Assembly: GCA_945911015.1 (NCBI GenBank)
Contig: CAMDZW010000003.1
Coordinates: forward strand, 62,001 to 126,000
DNA: 64,000 nt
Source of the DNA: an uncultured Propionibacteriaceae bacterium
Lineage (GTDB): Bacteria; Actinomycetota; Actinomycetes; Propionibacteriales; Propionibacteriaceae
Reading direction: 5' to 3'
Shown here: positions 7,920 through 16,470 of the stretch, piece after piece
Layout of the letters: each line of letters opens with the position of its first letter
Position numbering within the stretch: the first letter of the stretch is position 1
Notes under the pieces: model-generated
Told to the model about the DNA's origin: nothing
Databases searched by the model: none
Seen by the model: the letters and a program-made list of their open reading frames with translations, nothing else
Made by a program: the position numbers and the translations under genes

Positions 7920-7948
7920 ACACTAAGTCACGAAAAGATCACGTGCAA
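7920..7948 (-). promoter_or_regulatory. Promoter of the NlpC/P60 riboswitch transcript
   Basis: TTGCAC (7948-7943) and TAGTGT (7925-7920) on the minus strand are separated by exactly 17 bp, a good housekeeping sigma-A type promoter. Transcription would start near 7913, just ahead of the riboswitch. Confidence 0.7.
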
Positions 7949-8000
7949 CTACGGGGTCGGGTGTGTCCGACCTCCGGGACTCTCAGGGACAACCCTGAGC

Positions 8001-8294
8001 TCATCCGAAGCGGTGTTGGGCCTCGCTGACCTCCCATTCCGCGGGGCTCCCCCACAGGTCGTGCTCGACCTCGACCTCGACGGGCCGCAGGTGTCGCAGC
8101 GGCGGCACCAACCCGGCCTGGGCGAGCACGTCGAGGGCACGACGTTCGTCCGGAGCGAGGTCGAGCTCGGAGGGCGGACCCAGCAGGATGGTGACGACAC
8201 AGTCGCCACAGCCGATACCCCGTACTGGGCAGCGGTTGCAGTCAACACGTCCTCCGTCGTCGTGGCGATGTCGTTGGCTGTCGTATCTGCTCAT
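8001..8294 (-). CDS. Small conserved actinobacterial protein with CPVRGIGCGDC cysteine cluster
   Basis: 97 aa, starting MSRYDSQRHRHDDGGRVDCN. The Cys cluster C-x2-CPVRGIGCGDC, then LGPP, LAPDERRALDVLAQAGLVPPLRH, recalls a small uncharacterised actinobacterial family with a probable metal-binding site near its N-terminus, often found close to NlpC/P60 genes. The ORF extends in frame upstream to 8498, but that part lacks the family pattern, so ATG 8294 is preferred. The gene lies upstream of and on the same strand as the riboswitch-controlled endopeptidase. Function is unknown. Confidence 0.7.
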   Translation of the reverse strand: MSRYDSQRHRHDDGGRVDCNRCPVRGIGCGDCVVTILLGPPSELDLAPDERRALDVLAQAGLVPPLRHLRPVEVEVEHDLWGSPAEWEVSEAQHRFG

Positions 8295-8467
8295 GTCACC
8301 ACTGTTGCGGGTGGGTCTGACATCGCCGAGGCACCTGTGCCGAGCACAGCCGACATCGCGCACCCGCCACGACACCCCGGCAACCGACCCAGGGTTGACC
8401 ACGATCGTCGGACCTGACAGGCTGACCATGGTTAGACAACCCGGTTTCTTAATCAGAGGCAGTGCAC

Positions 8468-9637
8468 GTGACAAGCATCGACGCCATTGGCCAGGCACAG
8501 CGCCGGGCCAATGCCGTGGCCTGCCTCACCGCACTGCGCGACACCCCCTCGGGTTGGACGATCCGCCAGCTCGCCACACACACCGGACTCTCCCGCCCCA
8601 CCGTCGAAGCCGTGCTGCGTGATCTCATCGCCACCTCCCCGGTGTCCGACGACCACGGCGCCCACGCCGTCGGAGCCGGACGACCGGCCCGACGATTCAG
8701 CTTCGATCCCGATGCGGGCAGCGTCGCCGGCCTCGATGCAGGACCTCACGTCACTCGACTCATGCTCACCAATCTGGCCGGCACGGTCCTGGCTCGTGAC
8801 GAGACCGCCACCGATGGCGTCGACGGCCGAGCACGAATCGGGCTGCTCCACCAGTTCCTGGCCGACACCTGCCGTACGGCCGGAGCTGGACCCTTGCGTG
8901 GAGTGGGGCTCAGTGTGCCCGGCATCGTCGACCCCGCCGGTCGCATCAGCCACAGCATCGCCACGCCGTCGTGGGTCGGGCTCGACGTCGCCGCTGAGCT
9001 GTCCGATCTGGCCGGGTGTCGAGTTGTCCTCGACAACGACGTCAAGGCTGCCGCGCTGGCCGAGCACCGACTCCGCGACCCGCAGCCTGACCACATGCTC
9101 TTCCTCCAGCTCGGCAACCGGGTCTCGCTCGCCCTGGTCGTCAACGGTCAGGTGCTGCAGGGCAGCCATCGGATCGCCGGCGAACTCGGCACGCGACGGG
9201 GCATGCGGTGGACCCGGAACTCCGACCGTGGCCAGCTGCGCTGGCAGTCTGCCCCGACAGCTTCGGAGGTCTTCGTCCGTGCCGAAGCCGGCGAGCGGAG
9301 GTCGGTCGACGAGGTCGAGTCCTTCTGCACCGAGATCGCTCCCCTGGTCGCGACCATCGCCCTGACTGTCGACCCCGAGATCATCGTGGTCGGCGGTGGC
9401 CTGTCCCGCGCCGGCCGGGTCCTGCTCGACCCCCTCAGCGCCGCAATCCACGAGCAACTGACCGTCGCCGCTCGCCCCGAGCTCGTCACATCCCTGCTGC
9501 GATCCACCGGCCCGAGTGTCGGCGCCCTCGGGTTGGCCTTCGAACAACTCAGCACACAGCTGTTCGGAGTGGGTCCGGTACGACCACCCTGGCAGCAGTG
9601 GACCCCACAGATGTCCCACCCCACACCCACCACCTAG
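8468..9637 (+). CDS. ROK-family transcriptional regulator
   Basis: 389-aa protein. An N-terminal winged helix (residues about 8-60: WTIRQLATHTGLSRPTVEAVLRDL) is joined to a ROK sugar-kinase fold. The sensor shows LDAGPHVTRLML, GLSVPGIVDPAGRI, and VVLDNDVKAAALAEH, where the usual DN-D(A/V) motif is kept. The classical CxCGxxGC zinc motif is not visible, so this is probably a regulator only. GTG 8468 is chosen because AGAGG is 8 nt upstream. It leads an apparent three-gene sugar operon with the isomerase and oxidoreductase, 8 nt before the next start, and likely controls it. Confidence 0.88.
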   Translation: MTSIDAIGQAQRRANAVACLTALRDTPSGWTIRQLATHTGLSRPTVEAVLRDLIATSPVSDDHGAHAVGAGRPARRFSFDPDAGSVAGLDAGPHVTRLMLTNLAGTVLARDETATDGVDGRARIGLLHQFLADTCRTAGAGPLRGVGLSVPGIVDPAGRISHSIATPSWVGLDVAAELSDLAGCRVVLDNDVKAAALAEHRLRDPQPDHMLFLQLGNRVSLALVVNGQVLQGSHRIAGELGTRRGMRWTRNSDRGQLRWQSAPTASEVFVRAEAGERRSVDEVESFCTEIAPLVATIALTVDPEIIVVGGGLSRAGRVLLDPLSAAIHEQLTVAARPELVTSLLRSTGPSVGALGLAFEQLSTQLFGVGPVRPPWQQWTPQMSHPTPTT

Positions 9638-9645
9638 GGAGAAAG

Positions 9646-10527
9646 ATGAAGTTCGGACTGAGTTCCTACAGCTTCAACCAACGTGTCCGCACCGGCGAGA
9701 TGTCGATCCTCGACGTCATCGACTGGGTGGCCGATTCCGAAGCCGAGCACCTCGAGTTCGCGGTGCTCTCCGAGGAGGCCGATGCCCCGATCCCCAACAT
9801 CAACACCGCACCTGAACAGGTCGAGGCCGTCATCGAGCGTGCCACCAGCAGGGGTGTTGAACTGTCCAATCTGGCCGTGGGCGCCGATTTCTTCACCGAC
9901 GATGCCGACCAGCATCGCGCCGAGGTCGAGCGCATCAAAAGCTACGTCGACCTGGCCTCACGGCTGGGCATGTCCCGACTCCGCCACGATGTGGTCGGGC
10001 GCAACCGTCCTGAAGGTGACGACACCCCTGCCTTCGATCGGGCACTTCCGCTCATCGTCAAGGCAGCCAAGGAGATCGCTCAGTACGCCGCTCCGCTCGG
10101 GATCCGCACCAGCCTCGAGAACCACGGATTCTTCGTCCAGTCCAGCGACCGCGTGCGCCGCATCATCCACGCTGTCGACGAGCCGAACTTCGGCACTACC
10201 CTCGACATCGGCAACTTCCTCTGCGTGGACGAGGATCCCACGGTCGCCGTGCCGCTGAACCTTCCGTACGCGAACATCGTGCACTTCAAGGACTTCTATG
10301 TCCGGGCCGAAGATCCAGGTGATGGTTGGTTCGCCAGTCGGGGCGGGAAGTACCTTCGGGGCGCCATCGTCGGCAACGGCGACATCGACATCCGCGCCAT
10401 CTGCCGAGCGATCAAGGCCTCCGGCTATGACGGTCACGCCTCGATCGAGTTCGAAGGCCAGGAGGACTGCCTGATTGGCTGTGCTCGTGGTGTTGCCAAC
10501 GCCAAGACCCTGTTCTCCCAAGCCTGA
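9646..10527 (+). CDS. Sugar phosphate isomerase/epimerase, xylose-isomerase-like TIM barrel (AP endonuclease 2 fold)
   Basis: 293 aa, starting MKFGLSSYSFNQ after AGGGAG. The family's metal-binding strand ends are visible: LEFAV (Glu), SLENHG (Glu and His), TLDIGNFL (Asp), VHFKDFYV (His, Asp) and SIEFEGQED (Glu). Such proteins isomerise or epimerise ketoses or inosose-type polyols with Mn or Mg. Pairing with a Gfo/Idh/MocA dehydrogenase 11 nt downstream is typical of pathways for inositols, rare sugars or oxidised glycosides. The substrate cannot be told from sequence. Confidence 0.88.
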   Translation: MKFGLSSYSFNQRVRTGEMSILDVIDWVADSEAEHLEFAVLSEEADAPIPNINTAPEQVEAVIERATSRGVELSNLAVGADFFTDDADQHRAEVERIKSYVDLASRLGMSRLRHDVVGRNRPEGDDTPAFDRALPLIVKAAKEIAQYAAPLGIRTSLENHGFFVQSSDRVRRIIHAVDEPNFGTTLDIGNFLCVDEDPTVAVPLNLPYANIVHFKDFYVRAEDPGDGWFASRGGKYLRGAIVGNGDIDIRAICRAIKASGYDGHASIEFEGQEDCLIGCARGVANAKTLFSQA

Positions 10528-10538
10528 AAGGAATGTCC

Positions 10539-11597
10539 ATGTCCACTCTGAAGATCGGTGTCGTCGGCACCGGCAGCATCGCCAAATGGCACCTCACCGG
10601 ATACAAGGCCAACCCGGACGCCGAGATCGTCGCCGTCGCCGACGTCAACGCCGACCGGGCCCGCAGTGTCGCCGATGAGTGGGGCGCAGCCCGTTCCTAC
10701 GGTGACCCGGCGAGTCTCTTCGCCGACGCCGATGTCGAGGCGGTCAGCATCTGCACCTGGAACAATTCCCATGCACCGTTGGCGATCGCCGCGATCGAGG
10801 CCGGCAAGCACGTGCTGATCGAGAAGCCGATGAGTGTCACCGTCGCCGAGGCCGAGCAGGTCATGGCCGCAGCGGAACAGCACAACCGAATCGTCCAAAT
10901 CGGCTTTGTCCGACGACACTCCCCCAATGCCCAGGTGCTGAAGACCTTCATCGATGCCGGTGATCTGGGGGAGCTCTACTACGGCCGGGCACGCTGTATC
11001 CGTCGGATGGGCAACCCGGGCGGCTGGTTCGCCGACAAGGCCCGCTCCGGCGGGGGGCCGCTGATTGATCTCGGCGTCCACGTGATCGACCTGTGCTGGT
11101 ACCTGATGGGTTCACCGAAGGTTGCCTCGGTCAGCGCCAATGCCTATGAGCACCTCGGCAACCGGGCCAACATCACTACCTTCCCGCGCTACAAGGTGGC
11201 CGACTACGACCCGGACAAGAATGATGTCGAAGACATGGCCAATGCCATGATCCGCTTCGACAACGGCGCCTCGGTGCTGGTCGATGTCTCCTTCTCGCTG
11301 CACACCACCTCGGAGGACCTGTCCGTGGCGGTGCACGGCACCAAGGGCGGAGCGAACCTCGAACCCTCGTTGGAGATTGCGACCGAGAAGCACGGCTCGA
11401 TGATCAATGTCGTTCCGCAGCTGCGGTCCTCCAGCTTTGAGCTGGAACCGGCCTTCGTCAACGAGATCGACAACTTCGTCCAGACCTGTCTGGGCCGGGC
11501 CGAGAGCCTCGCCCCCGCATGGCACGGGGTGGAGATCATGAAGATCCTCGAAGGGATCTACACCTCTGCTGCCGAGAAGCGCGAAATCACCTTCTGA
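10539..11597 (+). CDS. Gfo/Idh/MocA-family NAD(P)-dependent oxidoreductase
   Basis: 352 aa. N-terminal Rossmann fold with GVVGTGSIAKWH (GxGxxA-type) and the EKP signature in HVLIEKPMSVTVAEA. The C-terminal dehydrogenase domain contains GGPLIDLGVHVIDLCWYLMG, carrying the conserved D-x3-H active-site pair. ATG 10539 is preferred because AAAGGA sits 6 nt upstream, whereas ATG 10533 abuts it. It acts with the adjacent isomerase on a sugar or polyol. It ends 3 nt from the convergent LanC-like gene, with no room for a terminator. Confidence 0.9.
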   Translation: MSTLKIGVVGTGSIAKWHLTGYKANPDAEIVAVADVNADRARSVADEWGAARSYGDPASLFADADVEAVSICTWNNSHAPLAIAAIEAGKHVLIEKPMSVTVAEAEQVMAAAEQHNRIVQIGFVRRHSPNAQVLKTFIDAGDLGELYYGRARCIRRMGNPGGWFADKARSGGGPLIDLGVHVIDLCWYLMGSPKVASVSANAYEHLGNRANITTFPRYKVADYDPDKNDVEDMANAMIRFDNGASVLVDVSFSLHTTSEDLSVAVHGTKGGANLEPSLEIATEKHGSMINVVPQLRSSSFELEPAFVNEIDNFVQTCLGRAESLAPAWHGVEIMKILEGIYTSAAEKREITF

Positions 11598-11600
11598 CGG

Positions 11601-12986
11601 TCAGCTGAGCGTGCGGTACGGGTCATCGGGCAGTCGCGGCAGGCTCCGCGACTGCCCGGTGGCCTCAGCCTGGTTGACCTGGTGCAGATGCAGCAGCGCA
11701 AAGGCAATTCCGGAGGCGCCGACCTGGTGACCGATCTCAGCCTTCAGCTGACCGGCCGGCAGGATGTGTGACTCGCTGTACCACCGACGCCCCAGGTCGT
11801 CAGACACCGAACGGATCAACAGGTCATCGGCCTGAGCGCGAGCAGCATCGAGCCAGAGCTGGTCACGGGTCTCCAGCCACAGACCGATGAAGGTCTCCAG
11901 CACCGCCGCCGATCCGCAGCACTGGTGCAGCACGTACTGGTTGCCAGGTGTCACCCGGCCCGGCACCCCCGAGCGCAAGATCCCGCGACCGTACTTCAAC
12001 GCCCACTCCAGGTGCTGCGGGTCACCAGTGGCCTGGTGCACGGCAGTGAACATCCGTGCCACACCAGAGCTTCCGGTGCAGTAGCCGAACGAGAATCCGC
12101 TGCCCCGAGGCAACAACGCCGCGTCACCGACCACTGTCGAGCTCGCCGAGACGTGGGCCGCTGCCCGGGCAGCAGCCTCGACGAACCGGATCTCACCGGT
12201 CAGCTGGGCGACCCGGGCAAAGACGAAACCGATGCCCACGGTGCCGAGCTCGAACCCCTCCATCTCGAAACCTTCGGGCAAGCCCAGGAACGGTCCCGGC
12301 GCCCCCGGCCAGGACGAGGCCCCTTCGATGCCAGGTCGTTCCTGGGCCAAGATGTCATCGGTCAGTTCCACGATCACCTCGGTGAGGCGAGGATCCCGGC
12401 GATGCTCGGCCACCGCGGCCAGGGTGATCAGGATGCCGCCATCGCCCATCAAGGAGCCGGAGCCAATCCACGGTTTGCCGGCCTCACGCAAGGCCAACAG
12501 CTCGTCAATCATCGCCTCCAGCGGCAGATCGACGTCGGTCCCCGCCAAGGTGGACAGGCTCGATGCCACTGCGATCAGACCGGCCAGTCCTCCGTAGTAG
12601 GCGGTGCCGCCGTTGGGGATCGGGAGACTGACTCGGGCCGCCAGGTCGTCGCGCCAATGTGCGGACACATGCTCGGCCGCGCGCCGTGCTCGCGCGAGAT
12701 TGTCCCGTACGGCATCGTCGTCGCCGTCGGCTCGGGCAGCATGCGCCGCGGCTGCGGCGTACCAGGCGATCCCAGCCGATCCTGTGTTCAGGCTGACATC
12801 ACCGTAGATCGGGTCGAAATCGGGTCGATCCGGCCAGCCCGACCAGCCACCGTCATCGTTGTGACCGGCATCGATCCATTTCTCGACCTGACGCAGCGCG
12901 GTCGCAATGTCGACCAGTTCTGTGCCGGGGAAGGCAACCCCGTCCCAGGTGGGCCGCAGGTCCGGGACCGTGATCGGTGTGCTCAT
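11601..12986 (-). CDS. LanC-like protein (lanthionine synthetase C family), stand-alone
   Basis: 461 aa, probable (alpha/alpha) toroid with recurring GxxG loops (NTGSAGIAW, GGLAGLI, GTVGIGF, TGSSGVA, GASGIAF). Zinc-ligand candidates are C303 in FGYCTGSSG and C356-C357 in HQCCGSA. The usual LanC CHG is CCG here, as in some class II enzymes. LanC enzymes activate Cys thiols for addition to dehydroamino acids. No LanB/LanM dehydratase or precursor peptide is seen nearby. The gene overlaps the Opp ATPase stop by 4 nt (ATGA) and is last in the importer operon, so a role on imported peptides or glycans is more likely than lantibiotic synthesis. Confidence 0.8.
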   Translation of the reverse strand: MSTPITVPDLRPTWDGVAFPGTELVDIATALRQVEKWIDAGHNDDGGWSGWPDRPDFDPIYGDVSLNTGSAGIAWYAAAAAHAARADGDDDAVRDNLARARRAAEHVSAHWRDDLAARVSLPIPNGGTAYYGGLAGLIAVASSLSTLAGTDVDLPLEAMIDELLALREAGKPWIGSGSLMGDGGILITLAAVAEHRRDPRLTEVIVELTDDILAQERPGIEGASSWPGAPGPFLGLPEGFEMEGFELGTVGIGFVFARVAQLTGEIRFVEAAARAAAHVSASSTVVGDAALLPRGSGFSFGYCTGSSGVARMFTAVHQATGDPQHLEWALKYGRGILRSGVPGRVTPGNQYVLHQCCGSAAVLETFIGLWLETRDQLWLDAARAQADDLLIRSVSDDLGRRWYSESHILPAGQLKAEIGHQVGASGIAFALLHLHQVNQAEATGQSRSLPRLPDDPYRTLS

Positions 12987-14683
12987 TGCTGTTCCTCCTG
13001 GTCGGGGACGGGGTCGGCCTGGTCGGGGACGGGGTCGGCGTGGTTGTCCGGGCTGATTCCCGGTTGGGGCAGAGCCTCGAGAAGTGAACGGGTGTAGGGA
13101 TCTTGCGGATCGCACAGCACTTGGTCGGCACTGCCCTGTTCGACGACCTGTCCCTTGTTCATCACCATCACGTCGTCGCTGATGTGCTGGATCACCCCGA
13201 GGTCGTGGGAGATGAACAGCATGGCCAGACCGAGCTGATCCTGGACATCGGAGAAGACGTCGAGCACCTGGGCCTGGACCGAGACATCCAATGCCGACAC
13301 GGGCTCGTCACAGACCAGCACCTTGGGTTCGCGGGCCAGCGCCCGAGCGATGGCCAACCGTTGACGTTGACCACCCGACATGGTGACCGGCCGGCGATCC
13401 AACAGATCCGGTGACAACCCGACCCACTCCAGCAGTTGGGCCGACCGTCCCCGGCGGGCAGAGCGCAGAACCCCGGACAGGGCGAGGGCCTCGGCCAACA
13501 CGTCGATGACGGTGGCGCGCGGGGTGAAGGAACTCAGCGGGTCCTGGTAGACGGCCTGGATCAGGTGTCGTCTGGGTCGACGCTGTCGTTCCGGCACTCC
13601 ACTCCACGGTTCACCGTCGAGCCGGACCTCTCCGGTGTCAGGCTGCTGCAGTCCGAGCACGACCCGTCCCAGAGTCGTCTTGCCCGATCCGGATTCACCG
13701 ACCACGCCCAGGGTTCGGCCCGCTTGCAGGGTCAGCGAGATGTCATCGACGGCGGTCATCCGCCCACCGTCAGGGGTGCGGAAGGTCTGGGTCACCGACG
13801 TGACCTCGACCAGCACCCTTTCAGGATCGGGCACCTCAGCCACCGGCAGGTCCAGCACCGGCTGGTCACTGAGTCGCCGGCCTCGACTGGCCGCCGACGG
13901 CAATGCCTTCAACATGGCGCGGGTGTAGTCGTGCTGTGGCGCCTGGAGGACCTCGTCAGTGGCGCCGGTCTCGACCAGTTCGCCGTTGCGCATCACCACA
14001 ACCCGGTCCGCAATCGTCGCCACCACAGCCAGGTCATGGCTGATCAGCAGCAGGGCGGTGCCCTCCTCCTTCAACTCGCGCAGGACCTGCAGCACCTGGA
14101 CCTGGACATTGCGGTCCAACGCCGTGGTCGGCTCATCGGCGATCAGCAGTTTCGGATGGGTGATGGTCGCCGCAGCGACCAGGGCCCGTTGCCGCAGTCC
14201 GCCGGACAGTTCATGGGCATACTGCCGGGACCGGTTCGCCGGGTCGGGCATGCCGACGTGGTCGAGCTCGGAGGCGACAGCATGACGTGCCTCGGCACGA
14301 TTCAGGCGAGGTCCTGTCCGGGAACGCTGCACCTCCAGCGCTTCGCTGACCTCTCGGCCGACCGTACGCAGTGGGTCGAGGGAGACCAGGGCGTCCTGGG
14401 ACACCAGACCAACCGTCGCGCCCCGCAAGGTCCGCCACTGGCGATCGGACAGGTCCCGTACATCGGTCCCGTCGATTTCGAGGCGGTCGCTGCTGACCAC
14501 TCCCGGCGGCGGGACCAGGCCGAGCAGGGACCGTCCGGTCAGCGTCTTGCCCGAGCCGGACTCGCCCACCAGCGCGACGCATTCGCCTGGCCTGACCTCG
14601 AGGCTCACCCCATGGACGACCTCATTGCCGTCGAAGGCGACCCTCAAGTTCTCGACAACTGCAGCAGGTGAAGTTTCGGTCAT
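12983..14683 (-). CDS. Dipeptide/oligopeptide ABC transporter, fused twin ATPase (OppD-OppF type)
   Basis: 566 aa containing two complete nucleotide-binding domains. NBD1 has GESGSGKTLTGRS (Walker A), ELSGGLRQRAL (signature) and LLIADEPTTALD (Walker B). NBD2 has GESGSGKTTLGRV, MSGGQRQRLA and VLVCDEPVSALD. Each is followed by the PxxxYTRxLLxALP tail typical of the peptide/nickel subfamily. The C-terminus carries a twofold repeat DPVPDQA encoded by a 21-nt tandem duplication. The start overlaps the permease stop (ATGA). It powers import through the two permeases encoded upstream. Confidence 0.95.
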   Translation of the reverse strand: MTETSPAAVVENLRVAFDGNEVVHGVSLEVRPGECVALVGESGSGKTLTGRSLLGLVPPPGVVSSDRLEIDGTDVRDLSDRQWRTLRGATVGLVSQDALVSLDPLRTVGREVSEALEVQRSRTGPRLNRAEARHAVASELDHVGMPDPANRSRQYAHELSGGLRQRALVAAATITHPKLLIADEPTTALDRNVQVQVLQVLRELKEEGTALLLISHDLAVVATIADRVVVMRNGELVETGATDEVLQAPQHDYTRAMLKALPSAASRGRRLSDQPVLDLPVAEVPDPERVLVEVTSVTQTFRTPDGGRMTAVDDISLTLQAGRTLGVVGESGSGKTTLGRVVLGLQQPDTGEVRLDGEPWSGVPERQRRPRRHLIQAVYQDPLSSFTPRATVIDVLAEALALSGVLRSARRGRSAQLLEWVGLSPDLLDRRPVTMSGGQRQRLAIARALAREPKVLVCDEPVSALDVSVQAQVLDVFSDVQDQLGLAMLFISHDLGVIQHISDDVMVMNKGQVVEQGSADQVLCDPQDPYTRSLLEALPQPGISPDNHADPVPDQADPVPDQEEQQ

Positions 14684-15537
14684 CGGCCACTCCCGTCGAT
14701 TCGACCCTGGATGAAGCGACCCAACACCACGGTGGAGATCACGGTGACGGTGATCATCAGGCCGGGAAAGACGCCGACCCACCAGGCCCGCCCGAGCAGG
14801 TCACGGCTGTCGGCCAACATCAGTCCCCATTCCGGGGTGGGCGGCACCGGACCGAGACCGAGGAAGCTCAGAGCGGAGCCAGCAATGATCGCATTGCCGA
14901 TGCCGATCGTGGCCAACACCATCAGCGGGCCGAGCACATTGGGCAGGATGTGGCGCAGCACCACGACCGACCTGCGCTGGCCCAGTGCTGTCGCCGCCTC
15001 GACATAGCCCGAGGTCCGGACCTGCAAGGTGGTGACCCGGACCATGCGGGCATAGATCGGGATGGCCGCGACCGTGATGGCGATCAGCACATTGGCGGTG
15101 CCCGAACCGAGCAGCGCGATCACGATCAGCGCCAGCAGGATCTCGGGGAAGGCCAGCAGGATCTCCAACAGGCGCATCACGACCTCGTCGACCCAGCGCG
15201 GGGCCAGTCCCGACAGCAGACCGAGCACGATCGCCGTCGTGACGGCGAGCAGGGTTGCCGACAGGCCCAGACCGAGTGAGTAACGGGCACCGTGGACCAC
15301 TCGGCTGAACACATCACGGCCCAACAGGTCGGTGCCGAACAGATGCTGAGCACTCGGCGGGAGCAGCGACGAGGAGGTGTCGGTGGCGGTCGGGTCGAAG
15401 GGCGCGACCAGACCGGGGAAGAGTGCGGCGACGACCAGGACGAGTACGACGGTCCCGGCGACCAGTGCACCTACCGGCACCTTGAAACGGCGTCGCGGTC
15501 GGTCCGCGACGAGCAGGTCAGGGCTGGCCACGGTCAT
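14680..15537 (-). CDS. ABC transporter permease, OppC/DppC type
   Basis: 285 aa with an N-terminal membrane segment (about 20-45). The periplasmic loop carries HLFGTDLLGRDVFSRVVHGAR, the hallmark of OppC-type permeases. Five further hydrophobic segments follow with the EAA loop EAATALGQRRSVVVLRHILPN. The start overlaps the OppB stop by 4 nt, so translation is coupled. Confidence 0.94.
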   Translation of the reverse strand: MTVASPDLLVADRPRRRFKVPVGALVAGTVVLVLVVAALFPGLVAPFDPTATDTSSSLLPPSAQHLFGTDLLGRDVFSRVVHGARYSLGLGLSATLLAVTTAIVLGLLSGLAPRWVDEVVMRLLEILLAFPEILLALIVIALLGSGTANVLIAITVAAIPIYARMVRVTTLQVRTSGYVEAATALGQRRSVVVLRHILPNVLGPLMVLATIGIGNAIIAGSALSFLGLGPVPPTPEWGLMLADSRDLLGRAWWVGVFPGLMITVTVISTVVLGRFIQGRIDGSGR

Positions 15538-16460
15538 ACTGACCGCCCCCTCAGTCGGGCGTCGAGCAAGGGATAGAGCGCGTCGACGATCAGGTTGACC
15601 ACGACGAAGACCACTGCAGCCATCACCACGAGCGCCATCACCACGGGGAGGTCGCGGTTGGTGATCGCATCGAGGGTGATCCGACCAATGCCGCGGCGCC
15701 CGAAGAGTTGCTCGACGATGACGGTGCCGCCGAGCAGGCTGCCCATGATGTAGGCGGTCAGGGTGACCACCGGCAACGAGCCGTGGCGCGCGTGGTGGCG
15801 GGTGAACATCCGCACCGGACCGAGACCTCGGGCACGGGCGCTGGTGGTGAACGGCTCCCGTTCGGCCGCGTCGAATCCGCTGCGCAGCAGCTGACTGAGG
15901 ATGCCGGCGATCGGCAGCGCCATGGTGACCGCAGGCAACACCAGCGCTCGGGCTCCCTGACCGCCGGTCACCGGGAACCAGTGAAGGTTGAACGAGAAGA
16001 TGGTCAACAGGAGAAGACCGGTCCAGAACCCCGGGGACGACAGGGCCAGCAGTTCGAGAAGCTCGGCGATCCGACGGGTGATCGGGCCGCGGGCCGCGAC
16101 CGAGACCACAATCGCCAGGACCAACGCGATGACGATCGAGGCCAGCGCCAAGGTGATCGTCGGGCCGAGTTGTTCGGTGATGACGGTGGCGACCGGCTTC
16201 TGCAGCCGGTAGGAGGTGCCCAGGTCGCCGGTGACCAGCCGTCCCAGATACCCCAGGTACTGGCTGATCACCGGCTGGTCGAGGCCGAGATCGTTGCGGA
16301 TCTGCTGCCGGACGTCCTCACTGGCGGTGGAGTTGACCCCGAGCATCACGTCCACCGGGTCACCGGGGACGAGTTTGAGGACGGCGAAGGCCAAGGTGGC
16401 GGCACCCCACACCACCACCAGGGCCCCCATCAGCCGGATGAGGAGACGTCGCAGCAACAT
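15534..16460 (-). CDS. ABC transporter permease, OppB/DppB type
   Basis: 308 aa, six membrane segments. LKLVPGDPVDVMLG near the N-terminus and DLGTSYRLQKPV are OppB-family marks. The EAA-type loop (TSARARGLGPVRMFTRHHARHGSLPVV) is rather His-rich. Encoded 10 nt after the binding-protein gene and overlapping the next permease. Confidence 0.94.
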   Translation of the reverse strand: MLLRRLLIRLMGALVVVWGAATLAFAVLKLVPGDPVDVMLGVNSTASEDVRQQIRNDLGLDQPVISQYLGYLGRLVTGDLGTSYRLQKPVATVITEQLGPTITLALASIVIALVLAIVVSVAARGPITRRIAELLELLALSSPGFWTGLLLLTIFSFNLHWFPVTGGQGARALVLPAVTMALPIAGILSQLLRSGFDAAEREPFTTSARARGLGPVRMFTRHHARHGSLPVVTLTAYIMGSLLGGTVIVEQLFGRRGIGRITLDAITNRDLPVVMALVVMAAVVFVVVNLIVDALYPLLDARLRGRSV

Positions 16461-16470
16461 CGGTGTCAGA

